A DNA stretch of 64,000 bases. Source: UBA7960 sp964624065. GTDB lineage: Bacteria > Bacteroidota > Bacteroidia > Bacteroidales > UBA7960. Below the pieces are notes generated by a model that was given only the letters and a program-made list of their open reading frames with translations, had not been told where the DNA came from and searched no databases. Below, piece after piece: positions 34,974-45,252 of the stretch. Numbering within the stretch: the stretch's first letter is position 1; every line of letters starts with the position of its first letter. Where the stretch lies: contig CAZUWF010000008.1 of NCBI GenBank assembly GCA_964624065.1, forward strand, positions 1 through 64,000, in the 5' to 3' direction. Position numbers and translations under genes: made by a program.

Positions 34974-34981
34974 CAAAGATA
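34974..34981 (-). promoter_or_regulatory. -7 box for deoC
   Basis: TATCTTTG on the minus strand, 39 bases before the ATG. Confidence 0.5.
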
Positions 34982-35141
34982 GCGAAGTTGTTTTAAATTC
35001 AGTGTGATGGGCAAGCAAACCTGTCAATAAAGCCTTGTTAACACAGCCCACGACTAAAACTGCATGGTGTGGGTGCGGCACTTATCTTGACACTAAAATG
35101 CCTCCGCGAAAAAAAAATGGAGAATATTCAAAATTTAATGT

Positions 35142-35149
35142 TAATTTTG
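35142..35149 (+). promoter_or_regulatory. -7 box for tRNA-Phe
   Basis: TAATTTTG, TAnnTTTG type, 26 bases before the mature 5' end. Confidence 0.45.
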
Positions 35150-35175
35150 CAACGCTGAAAACAACCACAAGCAAA

Positions 35176-35248
<73 letters not shown>

Positions 35249-35250
35249 CA

Positions 35251-35286
35251 CGAGGAGGCTTCGAAAGGACCTCCTCGTTTTTTTTT
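35251..35286 (+). terminator. terminator of tRNA-Phe, overlapping the rnhA end
   Basis: CGAGGAGG (35251-35258) pairs with CCTCCTCG (35270-35277), followed by nine T. The T-run supplies part of the stop codon of the convergent rnhA gene. Confidence 0.9.
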
Positions 35287-35923
35287 ACTTGCGTCCGAAA
35301 TCAGCCGGAATCTCGCCCCAGCACTCTGTGTTCCACTTTAGGATTTGATTTGGCCAGGTATTGTTCTTGAGCCAAAGTTCGGCACGATTGATTAGTCCGA
35401 ATAGTTCTTGGTTTTGCGGGGTTTGCACTACCTTTGTTTTGGCGTGCTTGTGGCGTATCCAGCTAAGCGCGGTTTTTGAGTCGGTGTATATGGGCAGGTC
35501 CAAATGTTTTTTTTTGCACCAGGCCAAGGCATGTACAATTGCCAGAAACTCCCCGATGTTGTTTGAGCCTCCTTCGTAGGGTCCTTGCCGAAATAGTTCT
35601 TGCTTGGCTCCAACGTAAACACCACGGTATTCCATTTGGCCAGTACCCATATTGCACGCCCCGTCAACGGCTATGCTGTTTTCGATGGGCGCTCCCGCCA
35701 ATTTAATTTGTTCGGGTGAAAGCCTTTTCAGTTTTGACTCACCCTTCAGGCTAACCCAAGGGTTTTGCTTGAATGCTTCGGCTGCTTCGTATTCAGTGCC
35801 AAATGATTTGTAAATTGCCCCATCGAATCCATGAACACATTCCCTGCACTTGTCCCAATTATCGAAGATGCCTGTTTCCCGGCCCTTCCAAACAACATAA
35901 AACTTCTTTTTGGTCTTTGACAT
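35285..35923 (-). CDS. rnhA: ribonuclease H with N-terminal hybrid-binding domain
   Basis: 212 residues. The N-terminal ~50 residues (KFYVVWKGRETGIFDNWDKC ... FGTEYEAAEAF) are the RNase H hybrid-binding domain known from eukaryotic RNase H1. The RNase HI catalytic domain follows with acidic residues Asp87 (AVDGACN), Glu125 (NNIGEFLAI), Asp148 (IYTDSKTA) and Asp208 (IPADFGRK), the last in the usual place. It degrades RNA in RNA-DNA hybrids. The stop codon lies in the T-run of the tRNA-Phe terminator, so the two genes converge with no gap. Confidence 0.92.
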   Translation of the reverse strand: MSKTKKKFYVVWKGRETGIFDNWDKCRECVHGFDGAIYKSFGTEYEAAEAFKQNPWVSLKGESKLKRLSPEQIKLAGAPIENSIAVDGACNMGTGQMEYRGVYVGAKQELFRQGPYEGGSNNIGEFLAIVHALAWCKKKHLDLPIYTDSKTALSWIRHKHAKTKVVQTPQNQELFGLINRAELWLKNNTWPNQILKWNTECWGEIPADFGRK

Positions 35924-35999
35924 ATCCGCAGATTAACAATGGCTTGATGGTTATGGCATTAATTTCCCATAAATCGGGAGGTTCCGATTTATGTAAAGC

Positions 36000-37046
36000 C
36001 TAATTTTTCAGTGCGTCCCATCCTTGCGCCGTTAATGGCACTTGTTGGCCAGATGCTGTGACCATGGCAGGCACCACCAAACCCTCGGCCACGTGGCCTA
36101 TAATGCTTACCCCTTCAATGTTTTTAATCTTTTCGTGGTCAGATTGGCTAATGGTAAAAAGTAGCTCGTAATCTTCGCCTCCACTAAGTGCGCAAACTGT
36201 TGGGTTTATCTTGAACTCGTTGGCCACAGCTAAAGTTTGGTTGTCTATAGGTATGTGCTCTTCGTAAATCAGGATGCTATTGCCAGAGTTTTTGCACAAA
36301 TGAAGCGCCTCAGAGGCCAACCCGTCCGAGACATCTATCATTGAAGTGGGAACCACGCCCGCATCCTCAAGCTTTTTGATAATATCTTGCCGTGGTTCGG
36401 GTTTCAATTGCCTTTCCAAAACGTAATCGTAATCCTTCAGATCGGGCTGGAATTTTGGATTGGCCTTGAATTCGGCCTTTTCTCTTTGCAGGACTAATAG
36501 TCCGCAGTATGCGGCACCGAGGTTGCCACTAACGCACAACAAGTCATTTGGCTTGGATCCGTTTCTATACACGGCTTTTGATCGTTCAACAAGCCCAAGC
36601 GCGGTTACCGAAAGTACCAAACCCGATTGCGAGGCGGTGGTGTCGCCGCCCACAAGGTCAACTCCGTACTTATTACAAGCCAGGTACATCCCTTGGTAAA
36701 TTTCCTCAAGGGCTTCCAACGAAAACCTGCTTGACACCCCGAGACCCACCATAACCTGCTTCGGGTGTCCGTTCATTGCGTAAACATCAGAAAGATTTAC
36801 TGCAATGGCCTTGTATCCGAGGTGTTTCAACGGAGTGTAAACTAAATCGAAATGGACACCCTCCAACAGCAGATCCTTGGTTGCAATTAGCAATTTGTCT
36901 CCCGACTGGATCAGTGCTGCATCGTCGCCCACGCCTTTTAGGGTTTCGGGGTTTTGGCTGACGTTGTTTAGTGTAAGATGGTCAATAAGTCCAAATTCGC
37001 CGAGTGACTCTATGGGAGTAAGTTTTTGTTTTTCCTCTTGTTTCAT
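36000..37046 (-). CDS. thiL: thiamine-monophosphate kinase
   Basis: 348 residues of the PurM/ThiL-like ATP-binding family. The signatures are GVGDDAALI near 38-46, TKDLLLEGVHFDL, YKAIAVNLSDVYAMNGHPKQ, DLVGGDTTAS and MIDVSDGLASEAL. The enzyme makes thiamine diphosphate, the active cofactor. A late ALSGGEDYELLFT segment completes the family pattern. It starts 8 bases downstream of the metalloprotease stop on the same strand; I see no thiamine riboswitch upstream. Confidence 0.93.
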   Translation of the reverse strand: MKQEEKQKLTPIESLGEFGLIDHLTLNNVSQNPETLKGVGDDAALIQSGDKLLIATKDLLLEGVHFDLVYTPLKHLGYKAIAVNLSDVYAMNGHPKQVMVGLGVSSRFSLEALEEIYQGMYLACNKYGVDLVGGDTTASQSGLVLSVTALGLVERSKAVYRNGSKPNDLLCVSGNLGAAYCGLLVLQREKAEFKANPKFQPDLKDYDYVLERQLKPEPRQDIIKKLEDAGVVPTSMIDVSDGLASEALHLCKNSGNSILIYEEHIPIDNQTLAVANEFKINPTVCALSGGEDYELLFTISQSDHEKIKNIEGVSIIGHVAEGLVVPAMVTASGQQVPLTAQGWDALKN

Positions 37047-37053
37047 TTTAATA

Positions 37054-37947
37054 TTATGGGTTTAACCATTTTTCGTTTTCTATTACAGCATCCCCAATAT
37101 TGCCTTTCTTGCCAGAAAGGTAATCGTGGGCAATTTGAAACTGGCAAAATGAAATGGCATTTATCTTGCTTGGCGCCAGCGACATGATATTGTTGGTTTT
37201 TCCCCTTTCAAAGCAGCCCAGATCGTTACATTGGTCGCAATTGTCCGGGGCAAACATATGAAACAGGCCCATACTGTGACCCAATTCGTGGATAAAGGTA
37301 TTGTAACATCCATCGGTGCTGCCTTTCTCGAACCTGTCGTACCAACCCTTAAACAATATGAAATCCTTGTTGCCGATTCCCGACACCTGACCGCCATGTG
37401 TGTCCCAAGTCCCTGCAACGATGATATGAAGGGTGTGTTGCTTATGCAAGTTAGACAAATGGTGGTTTTCAATAATGTACCTTGTGTGAGCCGTTCTTGC
37501 ATGTTTCAAAACAATGCCTGGCTGCGAGAAGCCATCAAAAATTTCATCATCAATACTAAATTGAATGGTGTCGAGCTTCAATCTTATCCTCGAATCTCTT
37601 ATGTAGGGAGAGGTAATGCAGGGAGAATTAAAGGGCTCCAGGGGCTGAAGGTTTTCGAGCAAATGGTTTGTACGGTCTATGGTGTTCTGGAAGAAAGCCA
37701 AGTCGGGATCTTTTTTTTTGAAAGATCTTTCGCCTGACGAATGTTGAAAAATATGAAATGCTACCCTAATGGTTTTTATGGGGGTTTGGTTAGTGTTGTA
37801 AGCCAAAATTGGGATTTCGGCTTTCTGACTGTCTTGAAAATCTTGGATGCAGATAAATTCCTGAACTTTTCCCTTGCCATTACAAACAATCAAAGTCAAG
37901 TAGAATATCAAAGAAAGCAGGGGAAGGGAAGGAGATAAATGCTTCAT
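37054..37947 (-). CDS. exported M43-like (pappalysin-type) zinc metalloprotease
   Basis: 297 residues with an N-terminal signal or anchor (MKHLSPSLPLLSLIFYLTLI, then VCNG, possibly a lipobox-like Cys22). The zinc site is HELGHSMGLFH at 220-230 (His220, His224, His230, catalytic Glu221), the extended HExxHxxGxxH metzincin form, and a Met-turn candidate is NIMSLAP with Met255. The Cys-rich stretch CDQCNDLGC lies between them. It probably digests surface or extracellular protein. There is no T9SS C-terminal domain. Same strand as thiL and separated from sprA by 57 bases. Confidence 0.8.
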   Translation of the reverse strand: MKHLSPSLPLLSLIFYLTLIVCNGKGKVQEFICIQDFQDSQKAEIPILAYNTNQTPIKTIRVAFHIFQHSSGERSFKKKDPDLAFFQNTIDRTNHLLENLQPLEPFNSPCITSPYIRDSRIRLKLDTIQFSIDDEIFDGFSQPGIVLKHARTAHTRYIIENHHLSNLHKQHTLHIIVAGTWDTHGGQVSGIGNKDFILFKGWYDRFEKGSTDGCYNTFIHELGHSMGLFHMFAPDNCDQCNDLGCFERGKTNNIMSLAPSKINAISFCQFQIAHDYLSGKKGNIGDAVIENEKWLNP

Positions 37948-38004
37948 AATAAACAGCTTGTCCCAAATTTTTTAGGGAAACATACTTTGGACTCAAAAAC
38001 TCCA

Positions 38005-41000
38005 TTACCGTAGCATGAATCTCAGGCTAATACCTGCATTTGTGTTCACGTTTTTGTATTGGTTTGAAATAAAAGGTGTGTTTATCGTCCTGTCGAAGAA
38101 AAATCTAAACGTTGCCGTACTGCTAAGCTGGTACTCTGCAGAGCTCTGCAGGGTGAATATCCTTTGTCCTGACGAAACGAGGTCAATTTCCTCAACGAGT
38201 TTTCGCAAAACCGTTTTGTTATCCCTTATCGAAAGATCAAGTCTAAGGATTAGGTCACTGGTTATTCTCCTCCTGCTTCCCCCGCTCGAAACCGAGAACG
38301 AAAGGTTGCGAATTCGGTAGCCGGTTCCTACAACCATCTCGCTTGAATTCATATCAGTAAGCTGGTTATTGGCCAGGCTGAGTGAAATGTTTCTCGACTT
38401 GCGATATTCTAATCTGGTGATCAAACTGTTATGCCAACTTATATCAACATTTATCAGGGGGTTAAACTGCTCGGTTATTGAAACTGTTCCTATCTCGTAC
38501 TTGGGTACGAAGTTGTTGGACAAATCTCGTTCGGCCCCCGTTGCAAACTCAGGCAGGCTGTAGCGAGGGTCGGATGCAAAGCTGCCCAAGGAGAACACAC
38601 TGGTGTACCCGTGAGTAATAATGATGTTTTGGAAGAGCTTTTGCAATGCGGGTATGCGCGATAATCCATCAAAGGTTACCGACCAGTTCGGCATTGGAAA
38701 CTTAACGAATGGCGAAAGGGAAGAACCTTCGGGATCCCACCCAGCATAGGCCGCAAGGAAAGCAGGTATGAGCACCTCAGATGAGGTTGGGCCGTATCCG
38801 TCGGGGAATTGCCCCGGAGCGGCCGGGGAGGTTCTTCCGTCACCAAGCGCCAACCTGTTGGCAATTACGCTGCGGTACTCCTTAAACCTTTCGAAGTTTC
38901 TTGAGATACCTCCTGGTCCAAACCCGTCGAAGGCTGATCCCATTGAGAAAAAGGTGATGGAGAAACTGCCATTTTCCATTTGATTGAACCTGTTGATAAG
39001 GCCGTTTTCTGCGGGCTTCAAAAAACCGGTGTTCGACCTTGATTCATTGCGTCTGGCATCCACCCTTACAAGCAATCCCGGAAAGGGTTCTACTTGAGCG
39101 TTGGCAATGATATTTTGAATTTTGTTTTTTCCAAAAGGGGAGTTGAATTTTGGATCGTCAGAAATCCAGCCCTCCTGTATTGCCCTGTCAATAATCTTGC
39201 CCTGTTCCCCAAATATGAAACCCGTTCCGGGTGCCATTAGGTTCCAGTCTTGCCCGAGGAATCCTGAAAGTGGCAAGAAACCTGGGAGGTTCGTTCCGCT
39301 GCTTTGGGTAAAGTTAACATTAACGCTTCTAACGCTCATCAACAACCTTAGACCGGCATCAACCATCTTTTGGCCAAAAGGCCTGGCTGTAGTTTCTTGC
39401 GGTTGCTCTTGTGGCCTTGGTGCCTGCCTTACCCCTTGCTGCTGCCTCCTGCCTGGTTGGGTTGAGCCCCCCCTCTGGTTTATCTTTTGCAAGAATCCGA
39501 TCTTGTTGTACAAGGTGACAAAGTTGGCGGAAGCGTTTAGGCGGAAGGTTTGAGAATTCTCAATTGTATTGCCCGACTCCTTGTAGGCAGGAGGGGCGGT
39601 TAGCCAATCGAAAGTGCCCGAATATTCGGCGTTGGCGTTTATCCAGTTTAACAATGGTATCTTGCTAAGCGGCAGGGTGTAGTTTGCGCTATACCTGTGA
39701 TTGTAGTTGGTTGTTTGGCCAAGCGACTTTATGCTTTGCCATACTTGTTCCCGGTAAAGCTGGTATTCTTCAGTTCCTCTCAAAACACGACCTTCGGGCT
39801 CTAGAATCCTGGCCATGTTTGCGGCGCTAAATTCAAGCTTGAGGCTCCGGGTAAGATCCCACCTGATGTCATAAAGCCTATCCCACTCAAATGTTTTCAT
39901 AAAGTTTGGGGTAAGCAATATCTGTCCCTTGCTTTTTGGTCGCATAAGCATTTCGTTGTAGTTTCGGGTCATACTGGTTCTAAACGACAAGAAATTTGGG
40001 AAGTAGGAGAAATTGATGTCACGTATCAGTTGAAAGGCCTTTCCTTGGAATAGTTTAATTTTAGAAAAAGGGGTGATGGGATTTACGTTTGGCGCAAAAT
40101 TGTACCCGAGAGCAAGTCTCCATCTGGTTTGGTTGTCGTACTCCATATTCACATTGCGCGAATTTGTCTCGGAGTAGGCGTAGGTAAAATCTAAGTTGTC
40201 GAGACTGTAAATTTTTCTTGGACCGGAACCTGATCGGGTCACGTTTGTAAAGTTGATGCTCTTTCGTTGGGTATAGTCTTGAGCCAAGTTTCTTATTGAG
40301 TCTCTTTCGGCCTTGTCTTCATAAGAATTTAAGTCGTCGGCCAACAAAATATCAGGATTGAGTGGATTGTAAAGCGGACTCAAAAATGTCTCGCTATAGC
40401 TAAAGTGCATTGGTATCCTTAAGCCCAAGGAGGGCGGAGTAAGTTTTCCCAACTCTATATTGGTGGCCACATCGTAAGTTACCATTTGCTCTGTTGACCT
40501 TTCGTGAACCTTTTGGTCAATTGCTCCGAAGCCTGGGGTGCTAATAAGCCCTGCCAATGTAACGTTTCCAAGGTCGGCAAGAGTTGCGTTTAGCCTCCCG
40601 GTGGCCGCCAAACCCGATCTGTCTTCGAATTCGAAAAGCCTAATCTCGTTAACCCAAACCTCCGTAGCCTTTGGAAGGCCATCGTCGTTGAGATTTGCGA
40701 AGGACCGTTTGGGGTTCCGAACACCAATCATCAGCACCTTTATGTTGCTAAGTGTGGGGGTTCCAACTATCTTCATGGTGTTATTTCCGTCGGGCAGGCT
40801 AAATGGGGTGACAAAGGTTACACCGCTGTTTGGGTCTCTTGACAGTTCATTTCGGCGCAGCTTAAGCTGCTGGAGTTTTTCGAATGCAAGATCAATCTCG
40901 TTTTCTTCGGGCCAGATTGCCCTTGGGTTATTGATTGAGGTAAACCAAGGTGTTATCTTGAGAGGGACCTCGTACTCGTAGTAATTATTTGTAAAGTCGG

Positions 41001-44000
41001 CTCCCAGCCGCAAGAAAACGGCAACATCTCCATCGGCCACATCTTGGGTCTGGCCTGACGCCTCGGCGTGGGCAAACATTTTAATGCGGCGGTAGTTGCG
41101 AACGTCCAAGTCGGATGTTTTGTAAACGGCCCTTGCATCACCATCTTTAAGGTTAACGGCCCTTAGGGAAAGGGATTGTTCATTTCGCCTGAACTGTGTG
41201 GTTGTACCCATATCCAGCTCTCTTTCGATGCCAGGAGGCAAAACGTAAGGTACTGGTTGGCGGGCGCTGTTTTCTTCAATGTTCACGGCCGAAACCTCAA
41301 ATGTAGTTTCGCTGTTGTCAGGAATATATTCTCCAGGACTCGTAAGGGAGCGGTCGTAAGTTCGCCAGGTTCCCCTTACCAGTTCGAGGGTGGCAAACCG
41401 ACACACTATTTCTTCTTCGAAGCCTTTGAAGAACATACGCATGAAACGGACCGACTTGAAATCCTGAATATTTCCAAAAGCCTGCCTTTCTGGGGTGCGG
41501 AGCGGAATCTTGAACTGGTACCACTTAATGGTTTCGGTGGTTTGGTTTGCCAACATTACTGTTGCCTCCCTCATGTCGGTAATATAATTCTTGCCGGTAA
41601 CCATATCTTGCGGCCTCAAACTCACACGGAACTGGAAGTATGCCTCGTTTTCGTTAAGGGTACCATCGTTGTTTATATCCTCTGTGTTTGGGAGGTGGGT
41701 GGCCGAGGTTGGGTAGGGTTCGGGGGAGGCGTCAGCAGCGGGGCTGTTACCTTCGAGCCCGTTAAACATCTTGTATCTGTCAAGTATGGAAGTTTGTTCG
41801 GCATCGTAGGTTGAACTCCTGAAATACCGGTAATTGTCGCTTGAGGGGTCGGTCCATGCTTTTTGATAAGCTTCGGAACTCGATCCGAATGCGGCGGCTA
41901 ACGGCTGCAGGTAATCGGCAAGGTGAGACCTCTCGTCTGTGGTTCCAAGCCCGTCAAGTCCAACGTCCTGGTAAACCCTTGACTGAGGATTGTTGTCAAA
42001 GGCATTAACTACAGCTTGAACCGACGGTACGCGCCCCCAGATTGTCGTCTCGAAGTTGGTGCCTTCTGGACCTGTTGGAAGGCCGTTTTCGAATGCTTTT
42101 CTCCCATCTCTATGCACGTCCTCCGAAATTGTTCCCAAGTTGAAGAAAAGGTCCCCTCCTGTGTGACTAGGGTTGTAAATGAAGGGATCCATCATCCAAA
42201 ACTCAATGTACTCAACGCCTGCGGCTTCGAAATCGGGTGTCGGAACCGATCGCATTATTCCTGCCCATCTGGTATTTGGCTGGTTTAAAAGCCCCAGGTT
42301 ATTAATTCCCCTGCTAAAGGTGGTGGCAGTTGCATCATAATTGTAAGGCCCTTTTTCTGAGGGATAATAGGCAAGGTTCAAAACCGGTATGGGCGAGGGT
42401 ATATTTGCCGTGCCACTTTCCTTGAAGGGCCAAATTTCGGTTTCAAAGATATGGCGAACCCTGTGGTCGGAGCGCTGATTGGCATCGTTGCGAATATGTT
42501 GAGGGGTAATGGAGGTTTGCTGGAAGGTAAAAAGCGGGTCAACCATATACCAAGCAAGCTTGGCCACGTTTTTTCTAAAGCCCAAGCCCGTGTTTGGTGC
42601 CCCTTCGGGAAACCTTCCAGGGTTGGTTTGGTGTTGTGGAGTACTTGCAACGAACCAAGTTTGAACGGCCCTCATATCAATTGCAGACTTGCTTCCCTCG
42701 AAGTCATCGATGTAGGATGTTCCCTCTTTTCCCAAGCGCCTGGAATGTCCGGGAAGGAGCTGCGCAAACTCGCCCACGAACGATATGCGCGATGGTGAAG
42801 CGCTGTTGAAGAATGGCAACTTGTTGACAAGGTTGGTCACGAATTGTGACTCGGTGGCGTAGCTTGTGTTTACACCCCAAATGGTATTGGAAATTGATTC
42901 GTAGCCAATGTTTACCTTTTGTGTCAATGGCCTTTCCGATAGCCTCATTATGGTGGCACCAACATTGAAATTGTCACTAAACCTATGGTTTAAATGGGCG
43001 CCAACGAGAGTCTTGGTCTGAATGTCGAACATATTGGAGCTTTCCAGGGAAATTCTAATCGGGGCTCCGGAGTTAATGTGTGCCTCGTTTATTATCCTAA
43101 CCCTTCCAAGTGTATAGTCAACGGTGTAATCAAGATTTTCGGTAAGGGGCACGCCACCGGCAGTTACAGTTACCGAACCCTGGGGCACGTTTAGGGCATT
43201 GAGCATAATTTCGGCACCCGCCGAACCGCTTCGATAGTTTCCCTCAAGCAAGAACCTGTTGCGTTCAGGAAACTGCTGTGCCTGGTATTTGGTAGTGGTG
43301 TAAAGAGAGTCGTATGCATACTTGTCGCCAAGGGTTTGATCCACAAGCATTTTTCTTAGATGTGATCCAAAAGGTTCTACAACCGGGAAATATACCCTCC
43401 CAGTGGAAGATTGAATGTTGCCGCCTTGAGTCGCCGCGTTGTCAATAAAATCAAAAATACCATCAGGATGCGGATCGCGATTCTTGTTTAGGTTATCCAA
43501 ATTCATAATTCTGATAAAGGGTTTCCCTGCAACAGGCCCCTCTTTGAGATACCCCATCTGAACGCCCAGTTCATCACTTTCGTAAAGAACATTTAGTATA
43601 AAGTTGTCGGGGCTAACCTGAAACGCCCCAAGGTGGTAAACATTCTTCATCATCAAATCCCACGTGGGAATTCGTGTATTTACCGTGGTGCCCTTTAGTA
43701 GCTTTACAATCAAGGTTTTTGGAGCGTCCAAGTCATTTGAAAACTCCCCAACTTGATATACCCGATTATCGCCAATTACTGTGTATTGAAAAGCCACCGC
43801 CAAAACGTGATCGGGGTTCATGGTTCGGTTTAGCGAAATGAACCCCAACTTTGCATTGTACGTGTACTCATTGGGGTTGAGCAACCTGGCGTTTTCAATG
43901 TTTTCATAATCAATGCCCGATGAATAACCTTGCCCTTGAAGGTAGCTATTAACCAACTGGAGTTGCCTGATGCCTGGCTGGTTAGCCATGATTCCGTAAA

Positions 44001-45252
44001 GGTTGTTAGAGTTGTTGGCGGGATTTGCAATTGTGCCCGGTGTAATCAAAGGGTTGTAAGGGTCTATCTCTCCGAGGTCGGCAAAGGCCACAATGTTTCG
44101 GTTTCTTTCGGTTGCCGCCCCAATGTTTGTAACCCAAACCTCCATGCGGGTAATGTTAATGTTAGAGTTTACCAAGGGTAAGGCAGCTAATGCTTCGTCG
44201 TAATTATTGCGAAAGTACTGGCCGATGAAATAGTGTCGGTTTTCTTCGTAGTTATCTCCCTTTATCAGGAACTCGGCGGTCTGGGCTCCACCTTTGACCT
44301 CTATGGTTCTTGCTTCGGTTTTTTGTTGTGAGAATACCCCTGTTAAAGTGGTGTTACCAAACTTCAACTCAGTTTTTAGGCCAAATAGCCCCTGAGAACC
44401 AGTTATTAGCGTGCCCGGCAAAGGCAACGATACGTTACCAGCCTCAAGAACTTGCAAAATCTCGTCTTCCTTTCCCCTATAGTCAAGTTTGATTTTATTG
44501 TCGAAATCAAAAATGGCCTCCGTATTGTAGTTTACCCCAATATCAATCTTGGTTCCTATTTTGGCCTGAACCCCCATCTGTATTTTTTGCTGGAAGTCAA
44601 AATTAGTAGTACGTCTTCTTCTTTCGTCAATGTTCGGGTCGTCGCGCCTATTAGACATAATTCCGAAGATGAGTTCTGCCGAACCTGTTGGTCTAATTTC
44701 GATGGCTTCGCCCCCAAATATGGTTTCAAACAATTCGCCCCCAACCTTTATTTCAGGTATAAGCCCTCCCCGTGCCTGGCTGGTCTGCCTTGACACTCTT
44801 TGTTGCCAATGCTCTCTGAGACTTTTGTCAATGTCGTATTCTAAGTATTCCTGCAGTGTCAGGAATACAGGCCTGCCAATTATCCTGTTACCAACTTTAA
44901 AAACCTTAACGTAATAGCCCGAAACTGGATCGTAGGTGATTTGGGTAGTAACGTTGGGGGGGTTGGGAAGGTTAAAGCTACCGCCGGGTGGGTCAACGAA
45001 GGAGTTTGGATTTGCTCGAGGCAGTGGAAAGGGTAGTGTATCAGACGTCTGCTGTTGTGAAGCACCGGCAAATTCTTCACCGCCCGTGAAGTTATGGTTG
45101 AAGGCACCAGAATGGTTGGCCGAAACGGTACCAAACCATACAAAAAGCAAAAGGGTCTTGATTGCAGAAAAATTAACCAAAGCATTAATCTTTTTAACGT
45201 GTAAACTTAGAAGTTCTTTAGGGCTTCCTTTATTATAAACTCCGAAGAGCAC
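38005..45252 (-). CDS. sprA: T9SS outer-membrane translocon SprA (Sov)
   Basis: 2415 residues, the very large beta-barrel channel of the type IX secretion system and gliding machinery. Length fits the family (about 2300-2500). Recognisable parts are a hydrophobic signal near 32-46 (LLLFVWFGTVSA), the SprA N-terminal region (RGGLIPEIKVGGELFETIFG, GKEDEILQVLEAGNVSLPLP), many aromatic beta strands, and a C-terminus ending in ISLRFMLR. It overlaps ruvA by 46 bases, if the first ATG is used; no later ATG precedes the signal, so a TTG start is the only alternative. It exports substrates such as the amylase at 12462-15341. Confidence 0.95.
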   Translation of the reverse strand: MLFGVYNKGSPKELLSLHVKKINALVNFSAIKTLLLFVWFGTVSANHSGAFNHNFTGGEEFAGASQQQTSDTLPFPLPRANPNSFVDPPGGSFNLPNPPNVTTQITYDPVSGYYVKVFKVGNRIIGRPVFLTLQEYLEYDIDKSLREHWQQRVSRQTSQARGGLIPEIKVGGELFETIFGGEAIEIRPTGSAELIFGIMSNRRDDPNIDERRRRTTNFDFQQKIQMGVQAKIGTKIDIGVNYNTEAIFDFDNKIKLDYRGKEDEILQVLEAGNVSLPLPGTLITGSQGLFGLKTELKFGNTTLTGVFSQQKTEARTIEVKGGAQTAEFLIKGDNYEENRHYFIGQYFRNNYDEALAALPLVNSNINITRMEVWVTNIGAATERNRNIVAFADLGEIDPYNPLITPGTIANPANNSNNLYGIMANQPGIRQLQLVNSYLQGQGYSSGIDYENIENARLLNPNEYTYNAKLGFISLNRTMNPDHVLAVAFQYTVIGDNRVYQVGEFSNDLDAPKTLIVKLLKGTTVNTRIPTWDLMMKNVYHLGAFQVSPDNFILNVLYESDELGVQMGYLKEGPVAGKPFIRIMNLDNLNKNRDPHPDGIFDFIDNAATQGGNIQSSTGRVYFPVVEPFGSHLRKMLVDQTLGDKYAYDSLYTTTKYQAQQFPERNRFLLEGNYRSGSAGAEIMLNALNVPQGSVTVTAGGVPLTENLDYTVDYTLGRVRIINEAHINSGAPIRISLESSNMFDIQTKTLVGAHLNHRFSDNFNVGATIMRLSERPLTQKVNIGYESISNTIWGVNTSYATESQFVTNLVNKLPFFNSASPSRISFVGEFAQLLPGHSRRLGKEGTSYIDDFEGSKSAIDMRAVQTWFVASTPQHQTNPGRFPEGAPNTGLGFRKNVAKLAWYMVDPLFTFQQTSITPQHIRNDANQRSDHRVRHIFETEIWPFKESGTANIPSPIPVLNLAYYPSEKGPYNYDATATTFSRGINNLGLLNQPNTRWAGIMRSVPTPDFEAAGVEYIEFWMMDPFIYNPSHTGGDLFFNLGTISEDVHRDGRKAFENGLPTGPEGTNFETTIWGRVPSVQAVVNAFDNNPQSRVYQDVGLDGLGTTDERSHLADYLQPLAAAFGSSSEAYQKAWTDPSSDNYRYFRSSTYDAEQTSILDRYKMFNGLEGNSPAADASPEPYPTSATHLPNTEDINNDGTLNENEAYFQFRVSLRPQDMVTGKNYITDMREATVMLANQTTETIKWYQFKIPLRTPERQAFGNIQDFKSVRFMRMFFKGFEEEIVCRFATLELVRGTWRTYDRSLTSPGEYIPDNSETTFEVSAVNIEENSARQPVPYVLPPGIERELDMGTTTQFRRNEQSLSLRAVNLKDGDARAVYKTSDLDVRNYRRIKMFAHAEASGQTQDVADGDVAVFLRLGADFTNNYYEYEVPLKITPWFTSINNPRAIWPEENEIDLAFEKLQQLKLRRNELSRDPNSGVTFVTPFSLPDGNNTMKIVGTPTLSNIKVLMIGVRNPKRSFANLNDDGLPKATEVWVNEIRLFEFEDRSGLAATGRLNATLADLGNVTLAGLISTPGFGAIDQKVHERSTEQMVTYDVATNIELGKLTPPSLGLRIPMHFSYSETFLSPLYNPLNPDILLADDLNSYEDKAERDSIRNLAQDYTQRKSINFTNVTRSGSGPRKIYSLDNLDFTYAYSETNSRNVNMEYDNQTRWRLALGYNFAPNVNPITPFSKIKLFQGKAFQLIRDINFSYFPNFLSFRTSMTRNYNEMLMRPKSKGQILLTPNFMKTFEWDRLYDIRWDLTRSLKLEFSAANMARILEPEGRVLRGTEEYQLYREQVWQSIKSLGQTTNYNHRYSANYTLPLSKIPLLNWINANAEYSGTFDWLTAPPAYKESGNTIENSQTFRLNASANFVTLYNKIGFLQKINQRGGSTQPGRRQQQGVRQAPRPQEQPQETTARPFGQKMVDAGLRLLMSVRSVNVNFTQSSGTNLPGFLPLSGFLGQDWNLMAPGTGFIFGEQGKIIDRAIQEGWISDDPKFNSPFGKNKIQNIIANAQVEPFPGLLVRVDARRNESRSNTGFLKPAENGLINRFNQMENGSFSITFFSMGSAFDGFGPGGISRNFERFKEYRSVIANRLALGDGRTSPAAPGQFPDGYGPTSSEVLIPAFLAAYAGWDPEGSSLSPFVKFPMPNWSVTFDGLSRIPALQKLFQNIIITHGYTSVFSLGSFASDPRYSLPEFATGAERDLSNNFVPKYEIGTVSITEQFNPLINVDISWHNSLITRLEYRKSRNISLSLANNQLTDMNSSEMVVGTGYRIRNLSFSVSSGGSRRRITSDLILRLDLSIRDNKTVLRKLVEEIDLVSSGQRIFTLQSSAEYQLSSTATFRFFFDRTINTPFISNQYKNVNTNAGISLRFMLR

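Noticed and set aside
36000..37947. TPP riboswitch upstream of thiL
   Set aside because: thiL follows the metalloprotease gene by 7 bases and no conserved TPP motif is visible.
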